This document shows, piece after piece, positions 1 through 5,534 of a stretch of 5,851 nucleotides of DNA. The DNA is taken from assembly GCA_031552735.1 (NCBI GenBank), contig JAVBMF010000052.1, positions 1 through 5,851 on the forward strand, read 5' to 3'. A program made the translations under genes and the position numbers. The notes beneath the pieces were generated by a model. The model did not search any database. It had not been told where the DNA came from and saw only the letters and a list, made by a program, of their open reading frames with translations. The stretch comes from JAVBUY01 sp031552735 (lineage in GTDB: Bacteria; Bacillota; Clostridia; Christensenellales; Aristaeellaceae). Position 1 is the first letter of the stretch; each line of letters begins with the position of its first letter.

Positions 1-63
1 AGGGCTCGAACCTGTGACCCTCTGCTTGTAAGGCAGATGCTCTCCCAGCTGAGCTATGCTCCC
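1..63 (-). tRNA. tRNA-Val(UAC), 3' end cut off by window edge
   Basis: Read on the minus strand from 63, the sequence folds as a tRNA: acceptor 5' strand GGGAGCA (63-57), then TA, a D-arm with GCTC/GAGC stems, an anticodon stem TCTGC/GCAGA around the loop CTTACAA, a short variable region, and the T-arm beginning ACAGG TTCGAGC CCT. The anticodon TAC (30-28) reads valine codons. About 13 bases (end of the T stem, 3' acceptor strand and any encoded CCA) lie beyond position 1. It has its own promoter at 131-103 and follows hisIE on the same strand. Cloverleaf and anticodon are seen directly; the missing 3' end is inferred. Confidence 0.96.
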
Positions 64-73
64 CTGCTGGATG

Positions 74-96
74 CGCCGCTCCTCGAGCAAGCGGCG
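74..96 (-). other. hairpin in the pre-tRNA-Val leader
   Basis: A perfect 7-bp inverted repeat, CGCCGCT (74-80) and AGCGGCG (90-96), encloses a 9-nt loop containing CTCGAG. It lies between the predicted tRNA promoter and the mature tRNA 5' end at 63, and starts about where transcription should begin. No T-run follows it on the minus strand, so it does not look like a terminator for hisIE. A 5' leader structure affecting processing or stability of the precursor is an inference. Confidence 0.55.
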
Positions 97-102
97 TTCT
101 TT

Positions 103-131
103 ATCTTACCGTGAACACGCCGCTTTGTCAA
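103..131 (-). promoter_or_regulatory. sigma-A type promoter of tRNA-Val
   Basis: On the minus strand there is a consensus -35 TTGACA (131-126), a 17-bp spacer and a -10 TAAGAT (108-103). Transcription would start near 96, giving a leader of about 33 nt before the tRNA at 63. The promoter lies inside the 112-bp gap between hisIE and the tRNA, so the tRNA need not depend on histidine operon transcription. Confidence 0.8.
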
Positions 132-175
132 TAACTTTCCGGCATTTTGCGCCGATTGATTTGGGTTTTTTTCGC

Positions 176-787
176 CTACCGTCGCGAGGCCAGTTCCTGC
201 CACAGTTTGGCCAGGGGGATGCCGCGCTCGGCCAGCAGCACCAGCAGGTGATAGCACAGATCCCCGGCCTCGTAGCACAGTGCGTCGGGGTCGTTCTGGA
301 TGGCGGCGATGACGGTTTCGGTGGCTTCCTCGCCGACTTTCTTGGCGATCTTCTCCACGCCCTTGGCCAGCAGATAGTTGGTGTAGCTGCCTCCCTTGGG
401 GTGCGCCATGCGGTCCTGTATCACCGCGTATACATCCTGCAGCACGGCGCTGGTGGCGGGGTCCTCCCCTTCCACAATCGTCTGGAAGAAACAGCTCTTC
501 TCCCCCGTGTGGCAGGCCGGGCCGGTCTGCTCCACAGTCAGCAGCAGCGCGTCGCCGTCGCAGTCATAGCGTATGCCCACAATCTTTTGCAGATGCCCGC
601 TGGTGGCGCCCTTTTGCCACAGCTCGTTTCTGCTGCGGCTCCAGTACGTCGCGTAGCCGCTTTCGATGGTCGCCTGTAGCGACTCAACATTCATATACGC
701 CAGCATCAGCACGGTGCCGTCGTGCGCGTCCTGCGCGATGGCGGGCACCAAGCCCTTTTCGTCAAATTTGATGCTCGAAAAATCCAT
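176..787 (-). CDS. hisIE: bifunctional phosphoribosyl-AMP cyclohydrolase / phosphoribosyl-ATP pyrophosphohydrolase
   Basis: A 203-aa cytosolic fusion enzyme for steps 2 and 3 of histidine synthesis: the HisE part hydrolyses PR-ATP to PR-AMP and the HisI part opens the adenine ring to give ProFAR. The HisI domain (about 1-108) shows LMLAYMN (27-33), YWSRSRNELWQKGATSG (48-64), DCDGD (75-79, expected metal aspartates) and cysteines 76, 92 and 99, whose 16 and 7 residue spacing matches the zinc cysteines of the family. The HisE domain (about 112-203) shows GSYTNYLL, KIAKKVGEEATE (146-157) and E173/D176 before LCYHLLVLL, the usual all-alpha NTP-pyrophosphatase residues. The length fits the fused family. 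The start ATG at 787 has a GAGGGAG Shine-Dalgarno overlapping the hisA stop codon, so translation is probably coupled to hisA. The stop is TAG. It is the last gene of the operon; hisF, often found before it, is missing. Confidence 0.98.
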   Translation of the reverse strand: MDFSSIKFDEKGLVPAIAQDAHDGTVLMLAYMNVESLQATIESGYATYWSRSRNELWQKGATSGHLQKIVGIRYDCDGDALLLTVEQTGPACHTGEKSCFFQTIVEGEDPATSAVLQDVYAVIQDRMAHPKGGSYTNYLLAKGVEKIAKKVGEEATETVIAAIQNDPDALCYEAGDLCYHLLVLLAERGIPLAKLWQELASRR

Positions 788-796
788 CCTGCTCCC

Positions 797-1513
797 TCAC
801 TTGCCCGCCGTGGCGATGGCCTCGCCCAGCGTAAAATTGCCGTTGTACAGCGCCTTGCCGCAGATCACGCCCGCGCAGCCCGCTTGTTTCAGCGCGGCGA
901 TGTCCGCCAGACTGCCCACGCCGCCCGAGCCGATGACGTTCAGGCCGGTCGCGCGTATCAGCGCGGCGGTCTCGGCGACATTGGGGCCGGTCAGCGTGCC
1001 GTCGCGCGCGATGTCGGTATAGATCACGTCCACGACGCCCATCTCGCGCATGGCCAGCGCCAGATCGACCGCCGACACGCCGCTGCCCTGCACCCAGCCG
1101 CGCACAGCGACCTGCCCGCCCATCGCGTCGATGCCGCAGGCAATGCGTCCGGGGTACGCGGCGCAGGCGTCGCGCACCAGCTCGGGCTGCTCGATGGCCA
1201 CCGTGCCCAGGATGACGCGCGCGATGCCGCGCTTCTCCAGCCGGTCGCGGATGTCGTCCATTGTGCGGATGCCGCCGCCCAGCTGCACCGGCAGCCCGAC
1301 GGTTTCGGCGATGCGCTGCGCACTGTCCAGATTGCGCGCGCCGCCGGTGAACGCGCCGTCCAGATCGACGACGTGCAGCCACTGTGCGCCCTCCGCCTGC
1401 CAGCGCATGGCGGCGACCACCGGATCGCCATAGTCGGTCACGTCCTCGGCACGGCCTTTCAGCAGCCGCACGCAGCGCCCGCCCTGCATGTCAATCGCGG
1501 GATAAATCAGCAT
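797..1513 (-). CDS. hisA: ProFAR isomerase (1-(5-phosphoribosyl)-5-[(5-phosphoribosylamino)methylideneamino]imidazole-4-carboxamide isomerase)
   Basis: A 238-aa (beta/alpha)8-barrel enzyme that performs step 4, an Amadori-type isomerisation of ProFAR to PRFAR. Visible hallmarks are MLIYPAIDMQGGRCVRL at the N-terminus with the catalytic Asp8, VVDLDGAF (48-55), QLGGGIR (77-83), the second catalytic Asp129 in CGIDA, YTDIARDGTLTGPN (165-178) and GSGGVGS (195-201), the phosphate-binding loops. Both catalytic aspartates are present and the length is normal. It is HisA rather than its paralogue HisF: the GGRCVRL segment after Asp8 and the TDIARDGTL segment are HisA-like. The start ATG at 1513 is preceded by GGAGGT (1522-1517), a strong but closely spaced site. 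The same frame stays open far upstream through GC-rich repeat sequence, but a longer protein would have no family counterpart there. The gene follows a 241-bp repeat-rich gap after hisB and is 9 nt from hisIE. Confidence 0.98.
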   Translation of the reverse strand: MLIYPAIDMQGGRCVRLLKGRAEDVTDYGDPVVAAMRWQAEGAQWLHVVDLDGAFTGGARNLDSAQRIAETVGLPVQLGGGIRTMDDIRDRLEKRGIARVILGTVAIEQPELVRDACAAYPGRIACGIDAMGGQVAVRGWVQGSGVSAVDLALAMREMGVVDVIYTDIARDGTLTGPNVAETAALIRATGLNVIGSGGVGSLADIAALKQAGCAGVICGKALYNGNFTLGEAIATAGK

Positions 1514-1561
1514 GATACCTCCAACCCTTCGCCTAGCGAATTTTCCCTTTTCACCCATCCT

Positions 1562-1581
1562 TTGCGCCGCATGCGGCGCAA
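1562..1581. repeat. perfect 20-bp GC-rich palindrome
   Basis: TTGCGCCGCATGCGGCGCAA equals its own reverse complement. In RNA it would form an 8-bp stem with a CAUG loop. No T-run follows on either strand: the minus side continues into purine-rich AAAGGATGGG and the plus side into ATGGCGGG. It therefore is not an intrinsic terminator. It forms the hisA-proximal hairpin of the composite element. Confidence 0.9.
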
Positions 1582-1591
1582 TGGCGGGTGT

Positions 1592-1614
1592 CCAGAGGGA
1601 CAACGTCCCTCTGG
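1592..1614. repeat. 10-bp-stem hairpin, 3-nt loop
   Basis: CCAGAGGGAC (1592-1601) and GTCCCTCTGG (1605-1614) are perfect inverted arms around AAC. It is the middle hairpin of the composite element and shares the GGGAC-NNC-GTCCC core with its neighbour at 1623-1643. No T-run follows on either strand. Confidence 0.9.
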
Positions 1615-1622
1615 CAGGGGGC

Positions 1623-1643
1623 ATGGGGGACAGCGTCCCCCAT
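1623..1643. repeat. 9-bp-stem hairpin, 3-nt loop
   Basis: ATGGGGGAC (1623-1631) and GTCCCCCAT (1635-1643) are perfect inverted arms around AGC. The right arm is also the beginning of the first unit of the tandem array (GTCCCCCATCGT). The hairpin and the array are therefore connected, and the array may have grown from this arm. Confidence 0.9.
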
Positions 1644-1755
1644 CGTACTCCCCTCGCGTCCCCCGTCGTCGCCCTCGTCCCCCGTCGTCGCCCTCGCGTC
1701 CCCCGTCGTCGCCTTCGTCCCCCGTCGTCCCCCATCGTACTCCCCTCGCGTCCCC
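1635..1755. repeat. degenerate tandem array, units starting GTCCCCC(A/G)TCGT
   Basis: Six consecutive units begin GTCCCCC: 1635-1657 (23 bp), 1658-1676 (19), 1677-1697 (21), 1698-1716 (19), 1717-1726 (10, truncated) and 1727-1749 (23). A seventh start, GTCCCC, at 1750 runs into the hisB stop codon. The first and last full units, with the six bases after each, are a 29-bp exact direct repeat (1635-1663 and 1727-1755). The middle units carry GTCGTCGCCYTC in place of ATCGTACTCCCCTC. The layout suggests expansion by slippage or unequal exchange. On the transcribed strand it is a series of G-tracts. Confidence 0.88.
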
Positions 1756-2339
1756 TACAGCGTCCCCTTGGTGGACAGCACCCCTGCGATGTCCGGATCG
1801 ATCCGGCACGCCGCGCGCATCGCCAGCCCAAACGCCTTATACAGCGCCTCGGCCTTGTGGTGGTCGTTGCGGCCATAGGGCACGGACAGGTGCAGCGTCA
1901 TGGCGGCGCTGCTCGATACCGCGCGGAAGAACTCCTCGATGAGCTGCGTGGGCATCTCGCCCAGCGCCAGCTTTGTAAACTTCGCGTCAAACACCAGGTA
2001 CGGCCTGCCGCTCATGTCCAGCACACAGGTGCCCAGCGCCTCGTCCATGGGCACGCTGGCCTGCCCCACGCGGCGGATACCCGCCTTGTCGCCCAGCGCC
2101 TGTTTGATGGCCTGCCCCAGACAGATGCCCACGTCCTCGACGGTGTGGTGCGCGTCCACGTGCAGGTCACCCGCACAGCGTACCGACAGCCCAAACCCGG
2201 CAAACCGCGCAAAAGCGTCCAGCATGTGGTCCAGAAAGCCCACGCCGGTGGCAATGTCGCTGTGCTGCGCACCGTCTAAGGCCAGCGTCAGCGTGATGTC
2301 GGTCTCCTTGGTCTTGCGCGCAATGGTCGCCTCTCGCAT
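1755..2339 (-). CDS. hisB: imidazoleglycerol-phosphate dehydratase
   Basis: A 194-aa cytosolic, manganese-dependent dehydratase for step 6, imidazole glycerol phosphate to imidazole acetol phosphate. Numbered from the chosen start, visible hallmarks are the N-terminal REATIARKTKETDI, GVGFLDHML (32-40), the metal-binding DAHHTVED (62-69) and NDHHKAE (158-164) motifs of the duplicated fold, and a C-terminal STKGTL. It is the monofunctional form; no histidinol-phosphatase domain is attached. An in-frame ATG at 2345 overlaps the hisD stop by 4 nt and would add two residues. However, the GAGGAGG at 2353-2347 ends only 1 nt before that codon and 7 nt before the ATG at 2339, and family N-termini usually begin with M-(R)-x-A-x-I. 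I therefore prefer 2339. The stop is TAG; the repeat array touches it. Confidence 0.96.
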   Translation of the reverse strand: MREATIARKTKETDITLTLALDGAQHSDIATGVGFLDHMLDAFARFAGFGLSVRCAGDLHVDAHHTVEDVGICLGQAIKQALGDKAGIRRVGQASVPMDEALGTCVLDMSGRPYLVFDAKFTKLALGEMPTQLIEEFFRAVSSSAAMTLHLSVPYGRNDHHKAEALYKAFGLAMRAACRIDPDIAGVLSTKGTL

Positions 2340-2341
2340 GC

Positions 2342-3634
2342 TCATTCCTCCTCAAACCGGATCGCGACGGCGTGGGCGTGGGCGTCCAGCCCCTCGGCCT
2401 TGGCCAGCCGCACCACGTCGGGCGCGGCCTGACGCAGCGCGTCGCGCGTGTAGTAGATCAGGCTGCTCTTCTTGGTGAAGTCCTCTACATTCAGCGCGGA
2501 GAAGAACCGCGCGGTGCCGCTGGTGGGCAGCACATGGTTGGGCCCGGCGTAGTAGTCGCCCAGCGGCTCGGGCGCATAGTGGCCCAGGAAGATCGACCCG
2601 GCGTTGTGGATCTTGCCGACCATGCCGAACGGGTCGGCGACCGCCAGCTCCAGATGCTCGGGCGCGACGCGGTTGGCGACATCGGCCGCCTCGTCCAGAT
2701 CGGCGCACACGACGATAATTCCATAACTATCCAGCGATTGCCGCGCGATGTCCGCGCGGGGCAGCAGCGCCACCTGGCGCTCCACTTCATCGCGCACGCG
2801 CGCCGCCATGTCCGCGTCCACGGTGACCACCACCGACGCGGCCAGCGGGTCGTGCTCGGCCTGCGACAGCATGTCGGCGGCTACATAGGCCGGGTTGGCG
2901 GTCTGGTCGCAGATCACCAGCACCTCCGATGGCCCGGCGATCATGTCGATGCCCACATGCCCGAATACCTCGCGCTTGGCGTTGGCGACATAGATGTTGC
3001 CGGGGCCGACGATCTTGTCCACGCGCGGGATAGTGGCGGTGCCGAATGCCAGCGCGGCGACCGCCTGCGCGCCGCCAATTTTGTAGATCGCGTCCACCCC
3101 GGCGATGTCGGCGGCGACCAGCGTCAGCGGGTTGTTGACGCGTCCGTCGGGCGCGGGCGGCGTCACCATCACAATGTCCGGCACCCCGGCGACGCGCGCG
3201 GGCAGCACGTTCATCAGCACCGACGAGGGATACGCCGCCGTGCCGCCGGGCACGTACACGCCGACGCGGGCCAGCGGGCGCACCATCTGCCCCAGCGCCA
3301 TCTGTTCGTCAAAGTCGATCCACGTGCGCTGCTTCTGCTTCTCGTGGAAGGCGGTGATGCGTTTTGCCGCCTCGCGCATGGACGCCACCCAGTCGGGGTC
3401 GGCGGCTTTGTATGCGTCGTCGATCTCCGCGCGGGTCACGCGCAGTGTATCAGGCGCCAGGTCGGCCTTGTCAAATTGCTTCGTATAGTCCAGCAGCGCC
3501 GCGTCGCCCTGTTCGCGCACGGCGGCGACGATGGCCTGCACGCGCGCGGTTACTTGCGCGTCCTCCAGCTGGGATCGCGACAGCAGCCGCTGCTCCAGCG
3601 CCGCGCGGTCGCTTGCCTGTACAATCGGTATCAT
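2342..3634 (-). CDS. hisD: histidinol dehydrogenase
   Basis: A 430-aa zinc-dependent, NAD-linked enzyme for the last two steps, L-histidinol to L-histidinal to L-histidine. Visible hallmarks are VGVYVPGGTAAYPSSVLMN (124-142), the IGGAQA segment (187-192), VGPGNIYVANAKR (209-221), AGPSEVLV (233-240), SQAEHDP (257-263), VAPEHLEL (323-330), LGDYYAGPNHVLPT (358-371) and a C-terminal AHAHAVAIR. By alignment to the E. coli enzyme the zinc ligands are Gln258, His261, Asp360 and His419, and the catalytic pair is Glu326-His327; all are present. The length is normal. The start ATG at 3634 overlaps the hisG stop (ATGA) and is preceded by a G-rich GGGGGGA at 6-nt spacing, weaker than the other sites in this operon. 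The reading frame remains open into hisG, but the N-terminus MIPIVQASDR fits the family. Confidence 0.98.
   Translation of the reverse strand: MIPIVQASDRAALEQRLLSRSQLEDAQVTARVQAIVAAVREQGDAALLDYTKQFDKADLAPDTLRVTRAEIDDAYKAADPDWVASMREAAKRITAFHEKQKQRTWIDFDEQMALGQMVRPLARVGVYVPGGTAAYPSSVLMNVLPARVAGVPDIVMVTPPAPDGRVNNPLTLVAADIAGVDAIYKIGGAQAVAALAFGTATIPRVDKIVGPGNIYVANAKREVFGHVGIDMIAGPSEVLVICDQTANPAYVAADMLSQAEHDPLAASVVVTVDADMAARVRDEVERQVALLPRADIARQSLDSYGIIVVCADLDEAADVANRVAPEHLELAVADPFGMVGKIHNAGSIFLGHYAPEPLGDYYAGPNHVLPTSGTARFFSALNVEDFTKKSSLIYYTRDALRQAAPDVVRLAKAEGLDAHAHAVAIRFEEE
2347..2353 (-). promoter_or_regulatory. ribosome binding site that decides the hisB start
   Basis: GAGGAGG on the minus strand lies inside the last codons of hisD. 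Its spacing is 1 nt to the ATG at 2345 and 7 nt to the ATG at 2339, so it favours the second. It makes hisB translation closely linked to termination of hisD. Confidence 0.75.
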
Positions 3635-4293
3635 GTGTTGTCCCCCCGCAATTGCTTTTCCAGCGCGGCGATCAGCGCGCGGATTTTCTCGCCCCGGGTT
3701 TTCAGCGACACGACATTGACCACCATGCGCGCCGATACCGGGCTGATTTCCTCCAGCACCTCCAGCCCGTTGGCTTTCAGCGTGCCGCCCGACTCCACAA
3801 TGTCCAATATCACGTCCGACAGCCCGATGATGGGCCCCAGCTCCACCGAGCCGTTGAGCTTGATGATCTCGATGTTCTGCCCCAGCGCGCTGTAGAAGCC
3901 GCGCGCGATGTGCGGGTACTTGGTGGCGACGCGGAAGCTGGCGCGCGCCGAGCCGCGCGGCGATTGCCCGGGAAAGCCGCAAATGCACAGCCTGCACGCG
4001 CCAAAGCCCAGGTCCAGCAGCTCGTACAGCGGCCGATTTTCTTCCAGCAGGGTGTCCTTGCCCACCACGCCGATGTCGGCGACGCCGTGCTCCACATAGG
4101 TGGGCACATCGCCGGGCTTGACCAGCATGAAGCGGTACCCGTGCGCCGCGTCCTGAAACACCAGCTTGCGCCCGGGGTTGCGCGGCTCGCTGCAATCAAT
4201 GCCCACTGCCTCCAGCAGCGTCATGGCTTGCTCGGCCAGGCGTCCCTTGGCCAGCGCGATGGTGACCACCGGTTCTGTCGCCAGATGCTTCAT
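3631..4293 (-). CDS. hisG: ATP phosphoribosyltransferase, catalytic subunit (short form)
   Basis: A 220-aa enzyme that condenses ATP and PRPP to PR-ATP, the first and feedback-controlled step. Visible hallmarks are ALAKGRLAEQ (13-22), LVKPGDVPTYVEHGVADIGVVGKDTL (57-82), RVATKYPHIA (121-130) and the PRPP-binding loop DVILDIVESGGTLKANGL (160-177). At 220 aa it lacks the C-terminal ACT-like regulatory domain of the long form. By family knowledge such short HisG needs HisZ for activity and histidine control, which fits the adjacent hisZ. The start ATG at 4293 overlaps the hisZ stop by 4 nt (ATGA), and GGAGG lies 7 nt upstream, inside the hisZ end. A longer in-frame start at 4371 would add a low-complexity Ala/Arg stretch and ignores this site. 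It overlaps hisD by 4 nt. Confidence 0.98.
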   Translation of the reverse strand: MKHLATEPVVTIALAKGRLAEQAMTLLEAVGIDCSEPRNPGRKLVFQDAAHGYRFMLVKPGDVPTYVEHGVADIGVVGKDTLLEENRPLYELLDLGFGACRLCICGFPGQSPRGSARASFRVATKYPHIARGFYSALGQNIEIIKLNGSVELGPIIGLSDVILDIVESGGTLKANGLEVLEEISPVSARMVVNVVSLKTRGEKIRALIAALEKQLRGDNT

Positions 4294-5486
4294 AGCCGCA
4301 CCTCCCTCGCCAGCCCATCCGGACCAATGTACAGCGCTTTGTCGGCGCGCTGCCGCCGCGCGGTGTCGCACAACGCCCGTTCATCGGCGGCATAGCACAT
4401 GGCCACGGTTTCGCCCCGCTCGCGCAGCGCCTGCGCCTGCGCAATGGCCGCGCGGCGCGCCGATGGCGCATAGCCGACCCACAGCGCGGGTCGAGTGGCG
4501 GGGGTGGCCTCGCCCTGCCGCTCCAGCGCGATCATCAGTTGCTCCACATGCAGCCCAAAGCCGATGGCGTCCAGCGGGCGGCCAAAGGTGGCGGGCAGCG
4601 AGTCGTAGCGGCCGCCGGACAGCAGCGGGCGGCCCAGATGCGCGGACATGCCGCGGAAGATAACGCCGGTGTAGTAGTCGATGGCGTGCACCATGCCCAG
4701 GTCAATGGATACATAGCGCGCCACGCCATAATCGCCCAGCGCGGCCAGCACCTGCTCAATGCGCGTCAGTGCGGCCAGCGCGCGCGGGGATTTGGTGATG
4801 CGCCGCGCGTTGTCCAGTGCCTCCTCGCCGCCGTACAGCGCGGGCAGCTGCATGATGCGGCGACTGATTTCCTCCCCCGCCTCCATCGTGCGCAGCATCA
4901 GCGCGATGTCCAGCATGCTTTTCTGCTCCACATAGGCGCGCAGCTTCTCCTGCTCGGCGGCGGTCAGGCCGCTCTCCTCCATCATGCCCTTGAAAAAATC
5001 GACCTGCCCGATGTCGATCTGAAACTCTTTCAGCCCGCTTTGTTGCAGCGCCTCGATGGCCAGCGCGATGACCTCCGCGTCGGCATCGGGCGAGGATTCG
5101 CCCAGCAGCTCGATGCCCGCCTGCGTGCTCTGGCAGTCGCGCGGGTGCTCGCCCAGCGGAAACTCCACCACGTCCTGCACATAGCTTAGGCGCAGCGGCA
5201 GCGGCGCATCGGCCAGCGCGGTGGCGGCCATGCGCACCACCGGCGTGGTGTTGTCGGGCCGCACCGCCAGGATGCGCCCATCGCGCCCGGTGGTTTTCCA
5301 CATCAGCCGCTGATCCATGCCCCCGGCGAACGTGTCATATCGCTCCAGCAGCGGCGTGGCGACCTCCTGATATCCGGCGCGCGCGAATCCGGCGCACAGC
5401 CCGCGCTCGATGGCGCGCTTTTCGGCACACTGCGCGGGCAAGGTATCGCGCATGCCCTCGGGGATTTGCCGCTCTCTGTCCTGCAT
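4290..5486 (-). CDS. hisZ: ATP phosphoribosyltransferase regulatory subunit
   Basis: A 398-aa paralogue of histidyl-tRNA synthetase that does not charge tRNA but assembles with short HisG and carries histidine feedback control. Visible features are IPEGMRDTLP (8-17), AVRPDNTTPVVR (74-85), the QAGIELLG and DADAEVIALA region (122-143), AIDYYTGVIF (268-277), GGRYDSLPATFG (291-302) and AIGFGLHVEQL (307-317). A C-terminal part (about 331-398) resembles the alpha/beta anticodon-domain remnant kept in longer HisZ proteins. The segment aligned with synthetase motif 2 reads YVQDVVEFPLGEHP, without the FRxE of histidyl-tRNA synthetases, and the motif 3 Arg position is Gln316; both agree with a non-synthetase role. 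The first gene of the operon, it starts at ATG 5486 with GGAGGAG 4 nt upstream. Its promoter is at 5563-5535 and its stop overlaps the hisG start. Confidence 0.95.
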   Translation of the reverse strand: MQDRERQIPEGMRDTLPAQCAEKRAIERGLCAGFARAGYQEVATPLLERYDTFAGGMDQRLMWKTTGRDGRILAVRPDNTTPVVRMAATALADAPLPLRLSYVQDVVEFPLGEHPRDCQSTQAGIELLGESSPDADAEVIALAIEALQQSGLKEFQIDIGQVDFFKGMMEESGLTAAEQEKLRAYVEQKSMLDIALMLRTMEAGEEISRRIMQLPALYGGEEALDNARRITKSPRALAALTRIEQVLAALGDYGVARYVSIDLGMVHAIDYYTGVIFRGMSAHLGRPLLSGGRYDSLPATFGRPLDAIGFGLHVEQLMIALERQGEATPATRPALWVGYAPSARRAAIAQAQALRERGETVAMCYAADERALCDTARRQRADKALYIGPDGLAREVRL

Positions 5487-5516
5487 ATGTCTCCTCCGAA
5501 TCGTGATACTTCATCG

Positions 5517-5532
5517 CTTTACCGTAATAAAG
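5517..5532. promoter_or_regulatory. possible operator: inverted repeat over the his transcription start
   Basis: CTTTACCGTAATAAAG has 5-bp inverted arms (CTTTA and TAAAG) around a 6-nt centre. It starts 3 nt downstream of the -10 box, covering the predicted start of transcription near 5528, where a repressor would act. I do not recognise the motif, and a 5-bp repeat in AT-rich sequence can occur by chance. Confidence 0.3.
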
Positions 5533-5534
5533 CA

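Larger units (their letters stand above)
1541..1754. repeat. composite palindromic/tandem repeat element in the hisB-hisA gap
   Basis: This non-coding stretch fills the place where hisH usually lies. From low to high coordinate it holds a pyrimidine tract (1541-1563; purine-rich in the mRNA), a 20-bp perfect palindrome (1562-1581), two hairpins with 3-nt loops (1592-1614 and 1623-1643), and a tandem array starting at 1635 that runs into the hisB stop codon. The two hairpins share a design: arms ending GGGAC and GTCCC around AAC or AGC. Open frames cross the region only because stop codons are rare in such sequence. I see no HisH motif (such as a glutamine-amidotransferase Cys nucleophile elbow) in any frame. 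It resembles a REP-like interspersed element, but whether it recurs in the genome cannot be seen from this window. It would be transcribed as part of the his mRNA. Confidence 0.75.

Noticed and set aside
1562..1643. Transcription terminator(s) after hisB
   Set aside because: The three hairpins are strong, but no T-run follows any of them on the minus strand, and hisA/hisIE downstream have no promoter that I can recognise.
1514..1754. A decayed hisH remnant in the hisB-hisA gap
   Set aside because: No HisH motif (N-terminal DYGMGN-like segment, Cys nucleophile elbow, His-Glu pair) is visible in any frame, and the sequence is explained by palindromes and tandem repeats.
1635..1755. A CRISPR array
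   Set aside because: Units are 10-23 bp, adjacent and similar throughout. There are no unique spacers of even length and no cas genes nearby.
1514..1876. A 121-residue N-terminal extension of HisA, since the frame is open upstream
   Set aside because: The extension is Arg/Gly-rich translation of the tandem repeat and overlaps hisB out of frame. HisA of normal length starts at 1513 with a GGAGGT site.
722..1942. A 406-codon open frame on the plus strand across hisIE, hisA and the repeat
   Set aside because: It is antisense to conserved enzymes and ends in low-complexity Pro/Arg/Ser sequence from the repeat array. There is no family resemblance.
2372..3895. A 507-codon open frame on the plus strand across hisD and part of hisG
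   Set aside because: It is an antisense shadow of well-conserved hisD/hisG in GC-rich DNA. Its translation has no recognisable motif, and the minus-strand genes contain all expected catalytic residues.
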